Assembly (NCBI GenBank): GCA_937138255.1
Contig: CAKZOU010000067.1
Location: 1 to 64,000, forward strand
DNA: 64,000 nucleotides
Direction of reading: 5' to 3'
Origin: an uncultured Paracoccaceae bacterium
Lineage (GTDB): Bacteria; Pseudomonadota; Alphaproteobacteria; Rhodobacterales; Rhodobacteraceae
Shown one piece after another: positions 45,652 to 57,152 of the stretch. The position numbers were made by a program, and so were the translations under genes. The number at the start of each line of letters is the position of its first letter. Position 1 is the stretch's first letter. The notes below the pieces were generated by a model that was not told the DNA's origin, did not search any database, and was given only the letters and a program-made list of their open reading frames with translations.

Positions 45652-46164
45652 ATGGCCTACGATTATGACAAGCTCTACGGCGAGACGCGCGAGGCGCTAG
45701 GGCCACCCACTAAGACTATCGTCGATTTCTTCGACAGATACGATCGACAGAAAGCGCGAATTCTCGATGTGGGGTGCGGTCAGGGTCGTGACGCCCTGTT
45801 CATCGCGCGACTTGGCCATATCGTGACGGGCGTGGATATCTCGCCAAACGGTATTCGTGATCTCATGGCCGCCGCACATCGCCAGGAATTGTCTATTGAG
45901 GGGATTGTCGCGAACATCGTGACTTTCGAACCGCAAGATGAATTCGACGTGATCTTGCTTGATCGCACGCTCCATATGTTGCCGCGATCGGAGCGACTAT
46001 CCGTGTTGAACAGGCTGCTGGCTCGCGTGGGAAGGAGCGGCTGGTTGCTGATCGCTGACGAGGCGTCGAATATTGCGGACTTCCAATCGGTAATCGCCAG
46101 CGATTCACGGAAATGGACTACGGAATTACAAAGTCGGGGTTATTTGTTCGTTCGACGTCTCTGA
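45652..46164 (+). CDS. Class I SAM-dependent methyltransferase, likely acquired
   Basis: A 170-residue Rossmann-fold methyltransferase of the TehB/Methyltransf_25 kind: motif I ILDVGCGQGRDALFIARLG, acidic VDIS at the end of strand 2, and VILLDRTLHML as motif IV. The substrate is unknown. Codon use is out of line with the neighbours: of 18 arginines, 6 use CGA and 3 use AGA or AGG, codons that flanking genes largely avoid. It sits between zapA and the grxD terminator, so recent horizontal gain is likely. Confidence 0.82.
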   Translation: MAYDYDKLYGETREALGPPTKTIVDFFDRYDRQKARILDVGCGQGRDALFIARLGHIVTGVDISPNGIRDLMAAAHRQELSIEGIVANIVTFEPQDEFDVILLDRTLHMLPRSERLSVLNRLLARVGRSGWLLIADEASNIADFQSVIASDSRKWTTELQSRGYLFVRRL

Positions 46165-46240
46165 TCGATTGCTCGAGAAACGAGGTGTCACTCGTCGCAT
46201 CACAAGTCGCGCCGGTTACCATAGAGCACCAAAAACAGAA

Positions 46241-46263
46241 ACGGGCGCCCTTAAGGCGCCCAT
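46241..46263 (-). terminator. Terminator of grxD
   Basis: GGGCGCC (46243-46249) and GGCGCCC (46255-46261) with a 5-nt loop; on the minus strand the hairpin is followed by GTTTCTGTTTTT. It lies 24 nt after the grxD stop. Confidence 0.75.
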
Positions 46264-46287
46264 TTCAATTCTCACGAAGCGGTCCAC

Positions 46288-46647
46288 TCAGCCGTTGGCT
46301 TCGCGGATCTTGTTGGCCGCGTCTTTGTTATAAGCCACGCCTTTGTCGTCGAAAAGCTGGTCGAGCTCGCCCGAGAGGGTCATCTCGGTGATGATATCGC
46401 AGCCGCCCACGAACTCGCCCTTCACATAGAGCTGGGGAATGGTCGGCCAGTCGGAATAATCCTTGATGCCCTGACGGATCTCGGGATCGGCCAGAACGTT
46501 CACATCGGCGAAATCGACGCCCATGTAGTTGAGAACGCCCGCGACGCGCGAGGAAAAGCCACACTGGGGCATCGTCTTGGTGCCCTTCATGAAGAGAACC
46601 ACGTCGTTGGAGGCTACGGTGTCTTTGATCTGATCCTGAGCGGACAT
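46288..46647 (-). CDS. grxD: Monothiol glutaredoxin
   Basis: A 119-residue CGFS-type glutaredoxin ([18 protein letters not shown]) that carries a 2Fe-2S cluster with glutathione and hands it to iron-sulfur targets. The GSH site is visible in [19 protein letters not shown]. It follows a BolA gene by 13 nt; Grx4 and BolA form a cluster-bridged heterodimer, so the pair is a functional unit. Start [10 protein letters not shown] is chosen because the longer frame runs through BolA. Confidence 0.96.
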   Translation of the reverse strand: MSAQDQIKDTVASNDVVLFMKGTKTMPQCGFSSRVAGVLNYMGVDFADVNVLADPEIRQGIKDYSDWPTIPQLYVKGEFVGGCDIITEMTLSGELDQLFDDKGVAYNKDAANKIREANG

Positions 46648-46660
46648 GTCGAGTTTCCTG

Positions 46661-46897
46661 TTACTCTGGGGCGCGGGTGGTAAGCGCCAATGCGTGAAGT
46701 TCGCCGGCCGAGCCGTCCATCTTGCCTTGCAGGGCGGCATAGACGGCACGTTGTTGCTGAACGCGGTTCATGCCGCGAAAGCTCTCGTCAACCACGAGCG
46801 CCGAGAAATGCGCGCCATCGTCGCCCTCGACCTCGATCCGCCCCTTGGGGAAACTGGCGCGGAGAAGGTCTTCGATGTCTTGTGCGGAAATGGCCAT
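46661..46897 (-). CDS. bolA: BolA-family protein
   Basis: A 78-residue protein with the BolA/IbaG fold: [30 protein letters not shown], where the His is the usual cluster ligand, then [17 protein letters not shown]. It is the first gene of a two-gene operon with grxD and probably acts in iron-sulfur cluster trafficking or iron sensing. Its small size and acidic loop resemble the YrbA/IbaG branch. Confidence 0.93.
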   Translation of the reverse strand: MAISAQDIEDLLRASFPKGRIEVEGDDGAHFSALVVDESFRGMNRVQQQRAVYAALQGKMDGSAGELHALALTTRAPE

Positions 46898-46989
46898 GGT
46901 GGTGCTCCTGTCTTGGGCTAAGATGTAGAGCGGGGCGGCGGGCGCTGCAAGGGTTGACCCTCACGTTGGGGGAGGCGGCAGATGGAAGC

Positions 46990-47765
46990 ATGGCTGAGCG
47001 ACTCAAGGAATACAGTGTTGGCGATCTTGCCCGTCTGGCCGGTGTCTCGGTCAGGACGCTGCATCACTACGACGAGATCGGCCTCTTGCGGCCAAGCCAT
47101 GCGGGGTCGAATGGCTATCGCATCTATGGGCAGGTCGAGGTCGAGCGGTTGCAAGAGATCCTATTCTACCGCGAGGTGGGGATGGCCTTGGCCGATATCG
47201 CGCGTTTACTTGACGGCGGGGATGGGCGGCTTGCGCGGCTTGAGGCGCATCGGGCGCGACTTCGGGAAGAGCAGGACCGCATCGCGCAAAGCCTTGTGAC
47301 GCTGGACGCCACGATTGAAGCTTTGAAGGAGAACCGAGAGATGACAGCCGAAGACCTCTACAAACCTTTCTCGCCGCAAAAGCAGGCCGCCTATGAGGAT
47401 TGGCTGATCGACCGCTATGGCGCCGACATGGCCTCGGCCATTCGCACCTCAAAGGCGCATCTGAAAGGCGCACCCGAGGGGATGGACGCCAAGATCGCGG
47501 CGAAGATGTCCGAGCTGAAAGAGATCGACGACGATCTCGTGGCGGCCTTTCAGGACGGCCGCGCCGAGGTCGCGACCCTATTCGAGCGCCACCGCGCGTG
47601 GGTCGCATCGATGTGGGGCAAGCCGTGCCCGCCTGCCGCCTATACGGGGTTGGCGGGGCTCTATGCCTCTCACCCCGATTTCGTCGCCCGCTTCGAGGCC
47701 ATGGCGCCGCGGTTCAGCGGCTGGCTCGTCGCGGGCATGAAGGCCCATGCCAAGGGGTTGGAGGT

Positions 47766-47769
<4 letters not shown>
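46990..47769 (+). CDS. MerR-family regulator with TipAS domain
   Basis: A 259-residue transcription factor. The N-terminal MerR winged helix is clear ([28 protein letters not shown], about 8-75). A dimerising helix follows, then a C-terminal TipAS-type antibiotic-binding domain (about 120-255). TipAS proteins bind bulky peptide antibiotics or other ligands and activate efflux genes; none is adjacent here. Its TAA shares the palindrome TTAA (47766-47769) with the stop of convergent purL. Confidence 0.9.
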
Positions 47770-49925
<2,156 letters not shown>

Positions 49926-49938
49926 CGGGGAATCCTTC

Positions 49939-50994
49939 CTAGGGCGCGTTGGGGCTCCTCATACGGGAAGGACGGATTGGGGAAAAGGGCTTTGACCCTG
50001 TGACGTTTTCACCGGGCAGCAAAACATGGGTCAGGCGGTTCTGCTGCGCAAGGAACCGGCGGCGCACCACCGGATCGCCTGCAAAGGCAAGGAGGGTGAT
50101 CTTGCAGAACTTGAGGAACATCGTGATGCGGATCACCCGATCGAGGATTTCGCGCGGGGATGTCGGGCCAAAGCCATCGAGGAAGGCCAGCAGGTGATCC
50201 TCGTCAATGCCGGAAGCGCCAATATCGTCCTCTTCCGGATTACAACGCAGATCGAGGTCGATAAGATAGTCAGCTATGTCGAACAGGGGATTGCTGCGCC
50301 GGCCTGAGGTGCAATCCAGCGCGATGGTCCGGTCTTGAGCGAACAGTAGGTTGCCGCCATGAAAATCCCCATGGCCCTGAACCGATGGCACCTCAACTCC
50401 TTTAAGCGCGGCGGCATCGACGAGGATCACGGCGGTCATGCGGTCGAGTAGATCCGGTGCCGCATGGGGGCGGACCGCTGTCGACTTGTGATGGCGCAGC
50501 CGCGCGACATGTTCCCCGATCCAGTCGAGATTGATCCGGTCTGTCTTTTTCTCAGTGGCGCGGTGCAAAGCGCTGAGCCAGCGGCCGCCACGGGCAAAGA
50601 CCTCGCGCCGTGCTTCCTCGGTCTGGGCTGTCGCCAGCGCATCGCGGGCGGTGGGGCTGGGGTCAAAGCGGGTTGCCATGGCCTCACCCTCGGGGTCGAC
50701 CCAAACCACCTCGACCACTCCGAAAGCGGGCGTTGCCTGCAAATAGCCCCCCAAACGCGCGAGCCGCTTGGCTTCTTTGGCAAACTCGCCGGATTTTGCG
50801 GCCGCTGGATTGTGTTTGAAGGCGTAGGTTCCACGCGCTCCGTCAAGAAGAACGATCTTGCGCGGGCCGTCTTCAAGGATTGCGCGGGAAATCGGGCGGG
50901 GGACAACATCGGGCGGCACGAGGCCGGTCTCGGCGAACCGCCGGATCGCACATTCAATGGTGCCGACTTGCGTGATGTTGCTTTGTTCGTTCAT
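49939..50994 (-). CDS. APH-like phosphotransferase, substrate unknown
   Basis: A 351-residue protein of the aminoglycoside-phosphotransferase/choline-kinase fold. The catalytic loop is seen as [14 protein letters not shown], followed by [24 protein letters not shown] where Asp is the metal ligand; [17 protein letters not shown] is probably the N-lobe with the ATP lysine. Resistance function should not be assumed, since many such kinases act on sugars or lipids. It lies upstream of purL with 13 nt between. Confidence 0.72.
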   Translation of the reverse strand: MNEQSNITQVGTIECAIRRFAETGLVPPDVVPRPISRAILEDGPRKIVLLDGARGTYAFKHNPAAAKSGEFAKEAKRLARLGGYLQATPAFGVVEVVWVDPEGEAMATRFDPSPTARDALATAQTEEARREVFARGGRWLSALHRATEKKTDRINLDWIGEHVARLRHHKSTAVRPHAAPDLLDRMTAVILVDAAALKGVEVPSVQGHGDFHGGNLLFAQDRTIALDCTSGRRSNPLFDIADYLIDLDLRCNPEEDDIGASGIDEDHLLAFLDGFGPTSPREILDRVIRITMFLKFCKITLLAFAGDPVVRRRFLAQQNRLTHVLLPGENVTGSKPFSPIRPSRMRSPNAP

Positions 50995-51075
50995 CGCCTG
51001 CCCGACTGTGTCGCCGGACAGGGATAGTGTCAGACTATGGCGACCTGAGGGAAGCCATGCGGCGCGAGTTGGGCC

Positions 51076-52317
51076 TCAGTGGGCCCATTCGCCCTTGCGG
51101 AAGACCGCCACGCGGGTGCCATCCGCCTTGATCCCGTCGATATCAATCTCGGCCGAGCCGATCATCCAGTCGACGTGAATGATCGACTGGTTGCCGCCCT
51201 TTTCGACGATCTGCTCCTTGGTCAGATGGTGGCCGTCCACAATGCACTCGGCATAGCACTGGCCAAGCGCGATGTGGCAGGCGGCGTTCTCGTCGAAGAG
51301 GGTGTTGTAGAACAGGATCCCCGTCTGCGAGATCGGCGAGGAATGCGGCACGAGCGCCACTTCGCCAAGCCGCGCCGCGCCTTCATCCGACGAGATCATC
51401 TTCTGGAACACCGCTTCGCCCTTGGTGGCCTTGGCCTCGACGATCTTGCCATCCTCGAAACGGACCTCGATTCCGTCGATGATCGTGCCGAGATGCGCCA
51501 GCGGCTTGGTGGAGCGCACCACGCCGTTCACCCGCTGGGCGTGCGGGGTGGTGAAAACCTCTTCGGTCGGGATGTTGGGGTTGCAGGTCACGCCGTTCTT
51601 CGAGGGGGCAGAGCCGCCGGTCCAGAGGTGATCGTCGGCGAGGCCCACGGTCAGGTCGGTGCCGGGGCCGGTGAAATGCAGCGCGTCAAAGCGCATTTCG
51701 TTGAGCCAGTCCGACCGGCTCTGCAGCTCGGCATTGTGCTTGGCCCAGGCGGCGACGGGGTCGTTGTTGTCGATCCGCGAGGCGGCAAAGATCGCGTCGG
51801 CCAGTTTCTCGATCGCCTCTTCCTCGGCCACGCCCGGGAACACCTGCTTGGCCCAAGCCGCACTCGGATAGGCGGCGATCGACCAGTTGATGTCGAAGTT
51901 CGAAATATACTTCATCGCAGGCTTCGCGGCGGCAAGGTTGGCACGGTTCACCCGGCTGACCTTGTCGGGATCCTGTTCGGACAGAAGCGTGGGGTTGGCG
52001 GCCGAGATTGCCATGCGGGCGGCGTTATTCTCGAGGCCCTCGGCAAAGCCCTTGTAGAGCCACTCGGGCGCCCCTTCGAGCGCGGCCTCGGTGCCGTGGC
52101 GATAGCGGGCCAGCGTGATCTCGTCGTCGGTAAAGAGGAAGGTCACATCGCGCGCGCCTTTCTTGTAGGCGGCAGCGGCGACGAGGCGGGCAAAGGGCAG
52201 GGCGCTCATCGGCGAGGTGACGATCAGGTTCTGGCCTTCCTGAAGGTTGACCCCAACCTCGACGGCCACGTCGGCGAGGCGTTCGAGCTTGATGGGATCA
52301 ATGGCGGATTTGGTCAT
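51076..52317 (-). CDS. M29 family aminopeptidase
   Basis: A 413-residue cytosolic metallo-aminopeptidase of family M29 (aminopeptidase T/S type). Family features are VNLQEGQNLIVTSP near the start, the acidic FEDGKIVEAKA, EVALVPHSSPI, NTLFDENAACHIALGQCY and HVDWMIGS, which provide the Glu, His and Asp metal ligands. Start MTKSAIDP is preceded by AGAGTCTCC. A strong hairpin with an 8-T tail on the same strand lies 73-101 nt upstream and insulates it. Confidence 0.92.
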   Translation of the reverse strand: MTKSAIDPIKLERLADVAVEVGVNLQEGQNLIVTSPMSALPFARLVAAAAYKKGARDVTFLFTDDEITLARYRHGTEAALEGAPEWLYKGFAEGLENNAARMAISAANPTLLSEQDPDKVSRVNRANLAAAKPAMKYISNFDINWSIAAYPSAAWAKQVFPGVAEEEAIEKLADAIFAASRIDNNDPVAAWAKHNAELQSRSDWLNEMRFDALHFTGPGTDLTVGLADDHLWTGGSAPSKNGVTCNPNIPTEEVFTTPHAQRVNGVVRSTKPLAHLGTIIDGIEVRFEDGKIVEAKATKGEAVFQKMISSDEGAARLGEVALVPHSSPISQTGILFYNTLFDENAACHIALGQCYAECIVDGHHLTKEQIVEKGGNQSIIHVDWMIGSAEIDIDGIKADGTRVAVFRKGEWAH

Positions 52318-52389
52318 TGGAGACTCTCTGTTGATGGAGGGATGGTCGGTTATGTATCCGCACCGGCCCACAGCGCAACCGTGAGCGCG

Positions 52390-52418
52390 AAAAAAAACGC
52401 CGGGCACATGGCCCGGCG
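52390..52418 (-). terminator. Strong terminator upstream of the aminopeptidase gene
   Basis: On the minus strand CGCCGGGC-CATGT-GCCCGGCG is followed by eight T. It lies about 150 nt after the LysR stop, so it ends either a long LysR 3' region or a separate small RNA. Confidence 0.85.
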
Positions 52419-52566
52419 AGTCCAACAGGGAGGTATGAAGATGATGAGCGTTTCAGCATCACCGCCTTCGAGAGGTCAGATAGGGTGCAGATGCTGACCG
52501 ATCAAGGGAAATCATGTTGCAGTGCAGCATAGCCGATATGCGCTGAACGCATGGCAAAGCCACGGA

Positions 52567-53475
52567 TCATCCCGTTTCCGTCATCTCTTTCATTTTTCTG
52601 CGATGGGCAAAGATCTCTTCCTGAACGAAATCGCGGAAGGCGGCGACGCGCTTCGATTGGCGCAGTTCCTCTGGATAGGCGAGGAATACCGGCACCTCGC
52701 CCGACTCTACCTCGGGCAAGACGCGCACGAGATCGGGGAAGTCTTCGGTGACGTAATCGGGCAGAACACCCACGCCAAGATTGGCGAGGACCGCCTGCAA
52801 GGCGCCGAAGTAGTTGTTCACCGTCAGAAGGCTCGGAACATCGAAGGTCAAGAGGTGCTGAACCAGCGTCGCGCCTGCCGCGACCTGGAAGGAATTGGGG
52901 CTTTGGCAGATCAGCCGGTGGTGGCTGATATCTTCCATCTTCTCGATCGGGGGGCGGCCCTTGAGGTAAGTCTCTGTCGCATAGAGGCGCATCCGCACGC
53001 CCATCAGGCGCTTGCGGATCAGATCGGCCTGGCTCGGCTCTTTCATGCGGATCGCCACATCGGCCTCGCGCATCGGCAAGTCGAGCACCCGCTCTTCGAG
53101 CATCAGGTCGATCTTCAGTTCAGGGTATTTCTCATAAAGCTTGGGCAAACGCGGCGCGAGCCACAGCGTGCCGAAGCCGGTGGTCGTCGTGACCTTGAGT
53201 TCGCCAAAGACCTCTTCCTCGCTGTCGCGGATGCGGGCGGCGGCGGCTTCGAGGCGCTTGTTCATCGACCGGGTGGCGTCGAACAGCAATTCGCCTTGCT
53301 CGGTCAGGATCAGGCCGCGCGCGTGGCGGTGAAAGAGGGTCGTGTTGAGTGATTCTTCCAGCGCCCGGATCTGCCGCGACACGGCCGATTGCGACAGGTG
53401 CAGCGTGTCGCCCGCGTGTGTCAGGCTTCCGGCATCCGCGACCGCGTGAAAGATTCTTAGCTTGTCCCAATCCAT
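52567..53475 (-). CDS. LysR-family regulator
   Basis: A 302-residue LysR transcription factor with an N-terminal winged helix (about 1-62; SLTHAGDTLHLSQSAVSRQIRALEE) and an effector domain from about 90 (VFGELKVTTTTGFGTLWLAPRL). It is divergent from the oxidoreductase gene, and the intervening region has an inverted repeat that fits the LysR T-N11-A pattern, so it is a likely regulator of that gene. The effector is unknown. Confidence 0.9.
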   Translation of the reverse strand: MDWDKLRIFHAVADAGSLTHAGDTLHLSQSAVSRQIRALEESLNTTLFHRHARGLILTEQGELLFDATRSMNKRLEAAAARIRDSEEEVFGELKVTTTTGFGTLWLAPRLPKLYEKYPELKIDLMLEERVLDLPMREADVAIRMKEPSQADLIRKRLMGVRMRLYATETYLKGRPPIEKMEDISHHRLICQSPNSFQVAAGATLVQHLLTFDVPSLLTVNNYFGALQAVLANLGVGVLPDYVTEDFPDLVRVLPEVESGEVPVFLAYPEELRQSKRVAAFRDFVQEEIFAHRRKMKEMTETG

Positions 53476-53571
53476 GGCTGACCTTTGACTGCTCTTTTTC
53501 TGCTCTAGGGGATCGTTCCTTACACGGGCCACTATGCGACAGACAATATGGGCTGTCAGGTATTTATTGCT

Positions 53572-53599
53572 TTGTAGGTCAGGAATTATGACCTATACT
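53572..53599 (+). promoter_or_regulatory. Promoter with embedded inverted repeat
   Basis: TTGTAG (53572-53577) and TATACT (53594-53599) with a 16-bp spacer form a good sigma-70 promoter. Perfect arms TAGGTCA (53575-53581) and TGACCTA (53589-53595) overlap it and place a regulator directly on the core promoter. The start codon is 29 nt after the -10. Confidence 0.65.
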
Positions 53600-53627
53600 G
53601 TCGTCAGCTTTGGGAGGAGTGTTCACC

Positions 53628-56600
53628 ATGAGCCATCGCGCTGTCAGCCTGCACGACCGGTATGACCTTGGGCAGCAGACCGTTCTTCTCAATGGAACGC
53701 AGGCGCTCGCTCGTCTGATGCTCATGCAAAAGGCGCGGGATCGTGCCGCGGGGCTGAATACTGCTGGATACGTCACCGGCTATCGTGGCTCGCCGCTTGG
53801 CGCGGTCGATCAGCAGATGCAGAAGGCGCAAACCGACCTGAAAGCCGCCGATGTCCGCTTTGAGGCGGGCCTCAACGAGGATCTCGCCGCCACTGCCCTG
53901 TGGGGCACCCAGCAGGCTGAGTTGCGCGGCGAAGGCAAGTTCGACGGCGTCTTTGGCCTGTGGTATGGCAAGGGGCCAGGGGTCGACCGGTCGGGCGACG
54001 TGATGCGCCACGCGAATATGGCCGGTTCCTCGGCCAACGGCGGCGTCCTCATGGCGATGGGCGATGACCACACGGGCGAAAGCTCGACCGTCTGCCATCA
54101 GTCCGACTGGGCGATGGTCGATGCCTATATGCCGGTCCTGTCGCCCGCCGGCGTTCAGGAAATCCTTGATTACGGCCTTTATGGCTTTGCGCTTTCACGG
54201 TTCTCCGGCCTCTGGGTCGGCCTCAAGACGATGAAGGATACGGTCGAGGTCACCTCGGTTGTCGACGGACGCCCCGACCGCATGGCTTTTGTCACCCCCG
54301 ATTTTCCGATGCCGGATGGGGGCCTCAACATCCGCCTCAACGACCACTGGATCACTCAGGAAGCGCGGATGATCGACCACAAGCGCTTTGCCGCCGAGGC
54401 GTTTTCCCGCGCCAACCGGATCGACAAGCGCGTCTGGGGCAAGTCCGGCGCCAAGATCGGCTTTGTGGCGGCAGGCAAGAACTGGCTTGATCTGGCGCAT
54501 GCGCTGGCGCTTCTGGGCATCGACGAGGACCGCGCCGGGGCCATGGGCATCACCACCTACAAGATTGGTCAGACCTTCCCGCTCGATATGACGAGCTTCC
54601 ACGATTGGGCCGAGGGGCTCGATCTGATCGTCTGCGTCGAGGAAAAGCGCAAGCTGATCGAGGTGCAGATCAAGGAGGCGATCTTTGACGACCGTCAGGG
54701 CCGCCGCGTCTATGGTTGGTATAAGGGCGGCGCCGGCGGGATGCACGAGGAAGAGCTTTTCCCGACCCGCATGGCCATCGACCCGATGCTGGTGGCCGAG
54801 AAGATCGGCGATATCCTGATCGAAGAGGGCTGCGGTTCCGAGGCGCTCGAAGGGTATCTGAACAAGGTGCGCGAGGCGCGGCGGGCCGAAAACGCCCCCG
54901 ATATCGCGGCCCGCACCCCCTATTTCTGCTCGGGCTGCCCGCACAATACCTCGACCAAGGTGCCCGATGGCTCACGCGCCTATGCCGGGATCGGCTGCCA
55001 TATCATGGCGCTCTGGATGGACCGCGACACCAGCGGCTACACCCATATGGGCGGCGAGGGCGCGAACTGGATCGGCGAGGCGAAATTCTCGAAACGCGAA
55101 CACGTTTTCCAGAATCTGGGCGACGGGACCTATAACCATTCGGGCATTCAGGCGATCCGCGCCGCGCTCGCCTCGGATGTGAACATCACCTACAAAATCC
55201 TCTTCAACGACGCCGTTGCCATGACAGGCGGCCAGCGCAACGAGGGTGGCCTTACCGCCGATCATATCTGCCGCGAGCTTCAGGCGATGGGCGTCGAAAA
55301 GATCGCGCTGGTCTATGATGAGAAGGAAGAGATCGACTTCTCGCGCTTCCCCTCGGGCCTGATGAAATACGAACGCGCCGAGCTGCCTCGGGTGCAAGAG
55401 GAATTCAGCAAGATCAAGGGCGTATCGGTCATTGTTTATGTTCAGACCTGCGCCGCCGAAAAGCGCCGCCGCCGCAAGAAGGGCGAATTTCCCGATCCCG
55501 ACAAGCGGGTGTTCATCAATACCGATGTTTGCGAAGGCTGCGGCGATTGCGGGGTTCAGTCGAACTGCGTCTCGATCGTTCCGGTCGAGACCGAGCTTGG
55601 CACCAAGCGGGCGATTGACCAGTCGTCCTGCAACAAGGATTTCAGTTGCCTGAACGGGTTCTGCCCGTCCTTTGTCACCCTCGAAGGCGCGAAACTTCGC
55701 AAGAACGCCACGGAAACCCTTGATATTCCTGATCTTCCAGAGCCCACGCTTCCCAAGATCAACGGCACCCACAATATCGTCGTCGCCGGTGTCGGCGGCA
55801 CAGGCGTGGTGACCATCGGCGCCATCCTCGCGATGGCGGCGCATATCGACGGCAAGGGCGCGGGCATGATGGAGATGGCGGGTCTCGCGCAAAAGGGCGG
55901 CGCGGTGCACGTCCATTGCCGGATTGGCGAGAGCCCGGCCGATATCAACGCGATCCGCGTTGCCATGGGCGAGTGCGACGCGCTGATCGGCGGCGATCTT
56001 GTGGTTTCGGCAGGTTCCAAGACGCTTGAACTCACCACCACCGGCCGCACCAAGGCGGCGGTGAACGGCCACGAGATCATCACCGGAGATTTCACCCGCA
56101 AGCCGGATTTCCGTTTGCCGGTCGACAGGTTGCGCCTCACTCTTGAAGCGCGGCTCCGGGACGGTCTGGCGATGTTTGACGCCTCGGAACTGGCGCGCAA
56201 GCTGCTAGGCGACTCGGTCTATTCCAATATGCTGACCTTCGGCGCCTCGTGGCAGCAGGGCGCGATCCCCCTGAGCCATGCCTCGGTCATGGAAGCGATC
56301 ACCCTCAACGGCGCCTCGGTCGAGCGCAACAAACGCGCATTCGAGATTGGCCGCTGGGCGATCTTGCATCCGGCGGAGGCTGCCGCGATCACCACTGGAA
56401 GAGAGGCGGGCAATCCGCTTTCATTGCAGGAGAAAATCGACTTTCGTGCACATAGGCTCGTCGATTATCAAGGCCCCGCACTAGCCGAGAAATACCGCCG
56501 CATGGTCGAGCGGTTCGAGGATACCGCCTTCAAAAACGCGGTTGCCGAGGGCTACTACAAAGTCCTCGCCTATAAGGACGAATACGAGGTCGCCCGCCTG

Positions 56601-57041
56601 CATCTTGAAACCCTCAAGAAGGCCGAGGCCGAATTCGAAGGTGACTTGAAGTTGAGCTGGCACATGGCTCCGCCGCTGATTTCTCCGATGGGCGCCAACG
56701 GCCGCCCGAAGAAGCGCCGCTTTGGCCCCGCTTTCGCCCGCCTCTGGCCGGTTCTCGCGCGGCTCAAAGCCCTGCGCGGCACGCCGCTTGATCTCTTCGG
56801 CTATACCGCCGAACGCCGGATGGAGCGCGGCCTGATCGCCGAATACGAAAGCGATATGGAGATGCTCCTTGGGCAGGAGCATCCGGTCGATCCCGATGCC
56901 GCCATCGCGCTGGCGCTTCTGCCCCTGCAGGTGCGCGGCTTCGGACCTGTCAAGCTCAAGAACCGCGAAGCTGCTGCCAAGCGCCGGGCCGAGATCCTAG
57001 ATGCCTTGGCGCGCCCTGCGCCCAAGGCTGCCGCCGAGTAG
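53628..57041 (+). CDS. Fused indolepyruvate ferredoxin oxidoreductase
   Basis: A 1137-residue single-chain 2-oxoacid:ferredoxin oxidoreductase that decarboxylates aryl or branched 2-oxoacids to acyl-CoA using thiamine diphosphate. In order it has a pyrimidine-binding domain (TGYRGSPLGAVDQQM), a ThDP domain (MGGEGANWIGEA near 474), a cysteine-rich 4Fe-4S part (CEGCGDCGVQSNC near 634 and CNKDFSCLNGFC) and a gamma domain (GVGGTGVVTIGA near 720). A C-terminal extension follows. Start 53628 follows GGGAGGAG. It probably serves amino acid catabolism; the exact oxoacid cannot be told. Confidence 0.92.
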   Translation: MSHRAVSLHDRYDLGQQTVLLNGTQALARLMLMQKARDRAAGLNTAGYVTGYRGSPLGAVDQQMQKAQTDLKAADVRFEAGLNEDLAATALWGTQQAELRGEGKFDGVFGLWYGKGPGVDRSGDVMRHANMAGSSANGGVLMAMGDDHTGESSTVCHQSDWAMVDAYMPVLSPAGVQEILDYGLYGFALSRFSGLWVGLKTMKDTVEVTSVVDGRPDRMAFVTPDFPMPDGGLNIRLNDHWITQEARMIDHKRFAAEAFSRANRIDKRVWGKSGAKIGFVAAGKNWLDLAHALALLGIDEDRAGAMGITTYKIGQTFPLDMTSFHDWAEGLDLIVCVEEKRKLIEVQIKEAIFDDRQGRRVYGWYKGGAGGMHEEELFPTRMAIDPMLVAEKIGDILIEEGCGSEALEGYLNKVREARRAENAPDIAARTPYFCSGCPHNTSTKVPDGSRAYAGIGCHIMALWMDRDTSGYTHMGGEGANWIGEAKFSKREHVFQNLGDGTYNHSGIQAIRAALASDVNITYKILFNDAVAMTGGQRNEGGLTADHICRELQAMGVEKIALVYDEKEEIDFSRFPSGLMKYERAELPRVQEEFSKIKGVSVIVYVQTCAAEKRRRRKKGEFPDPDKRVFINTDVCEGCGDCGVQSNCVSIVPVETELGTKRAIDQSSCNKDFSCLNGFCPSFVTLEGAKLRKNATETLDIPDLPEPTLPKINGTHNIVVAGVGGTGVVTIGAILAMAAHIDGKGAGMMEMAGLAQKGGAVHVHCRIGESPADINAIRVAMGECDALIGGDLVVSAGSKTLELTTTGRTKAAVNGHEIITGDFTRKPDFRLPVDRLRLTLEARLRDGLAMFDASELARKLLGDSVYSNMLTFGASWQQGAIPLSHASVMEAITLNGASVERNKRAFEIGRWAILHPAEAAAITTGREAGNPLSLQEKIDFRAHRLVDYQGPALAEKYRRMVERFEDTAFKNAVAEGYYKVLAYKDEYEVARLHLETLKKAEAEFEGDLKLSWHMAPPLISPMGANGRPKKRRFGPAFARLWPVLARLKALRGTPLDLFGYTAERRMERGLIAEYESDMEMLLGQEHPVDPDAAIALALLPLQVRGFGPVKLKNREAAAKRRAEILDALARPAPKAAAE

Positions 57042-57152
57042 CGGAAATCCGCCGCGCAGGGCATGGATTCCCCTGCCTTTCCGCCCTATGAGCGCGGTGC
57101 CGCTTGACACCACGCCAAGCGGGGCGGACTTTGGGGGAAAACGGGGCAAAGC

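Noticed and set aside
49939-50994. Antibiotic resistance gene, from the aminoglycoside phosphotransferase-like fold
   Set aside because: The fold is shared by many metabolic kinases, and the gene sits beside purL without mobile elements.
52350-52459. Leader peptide starting at 52459 on the minus strand with an attenuator before the aminopeptidase gene
   Set aside because: The frame runs straight through the terminator hairpin, has no telling residue run tied to a pathway and shows no alternative hairpin.
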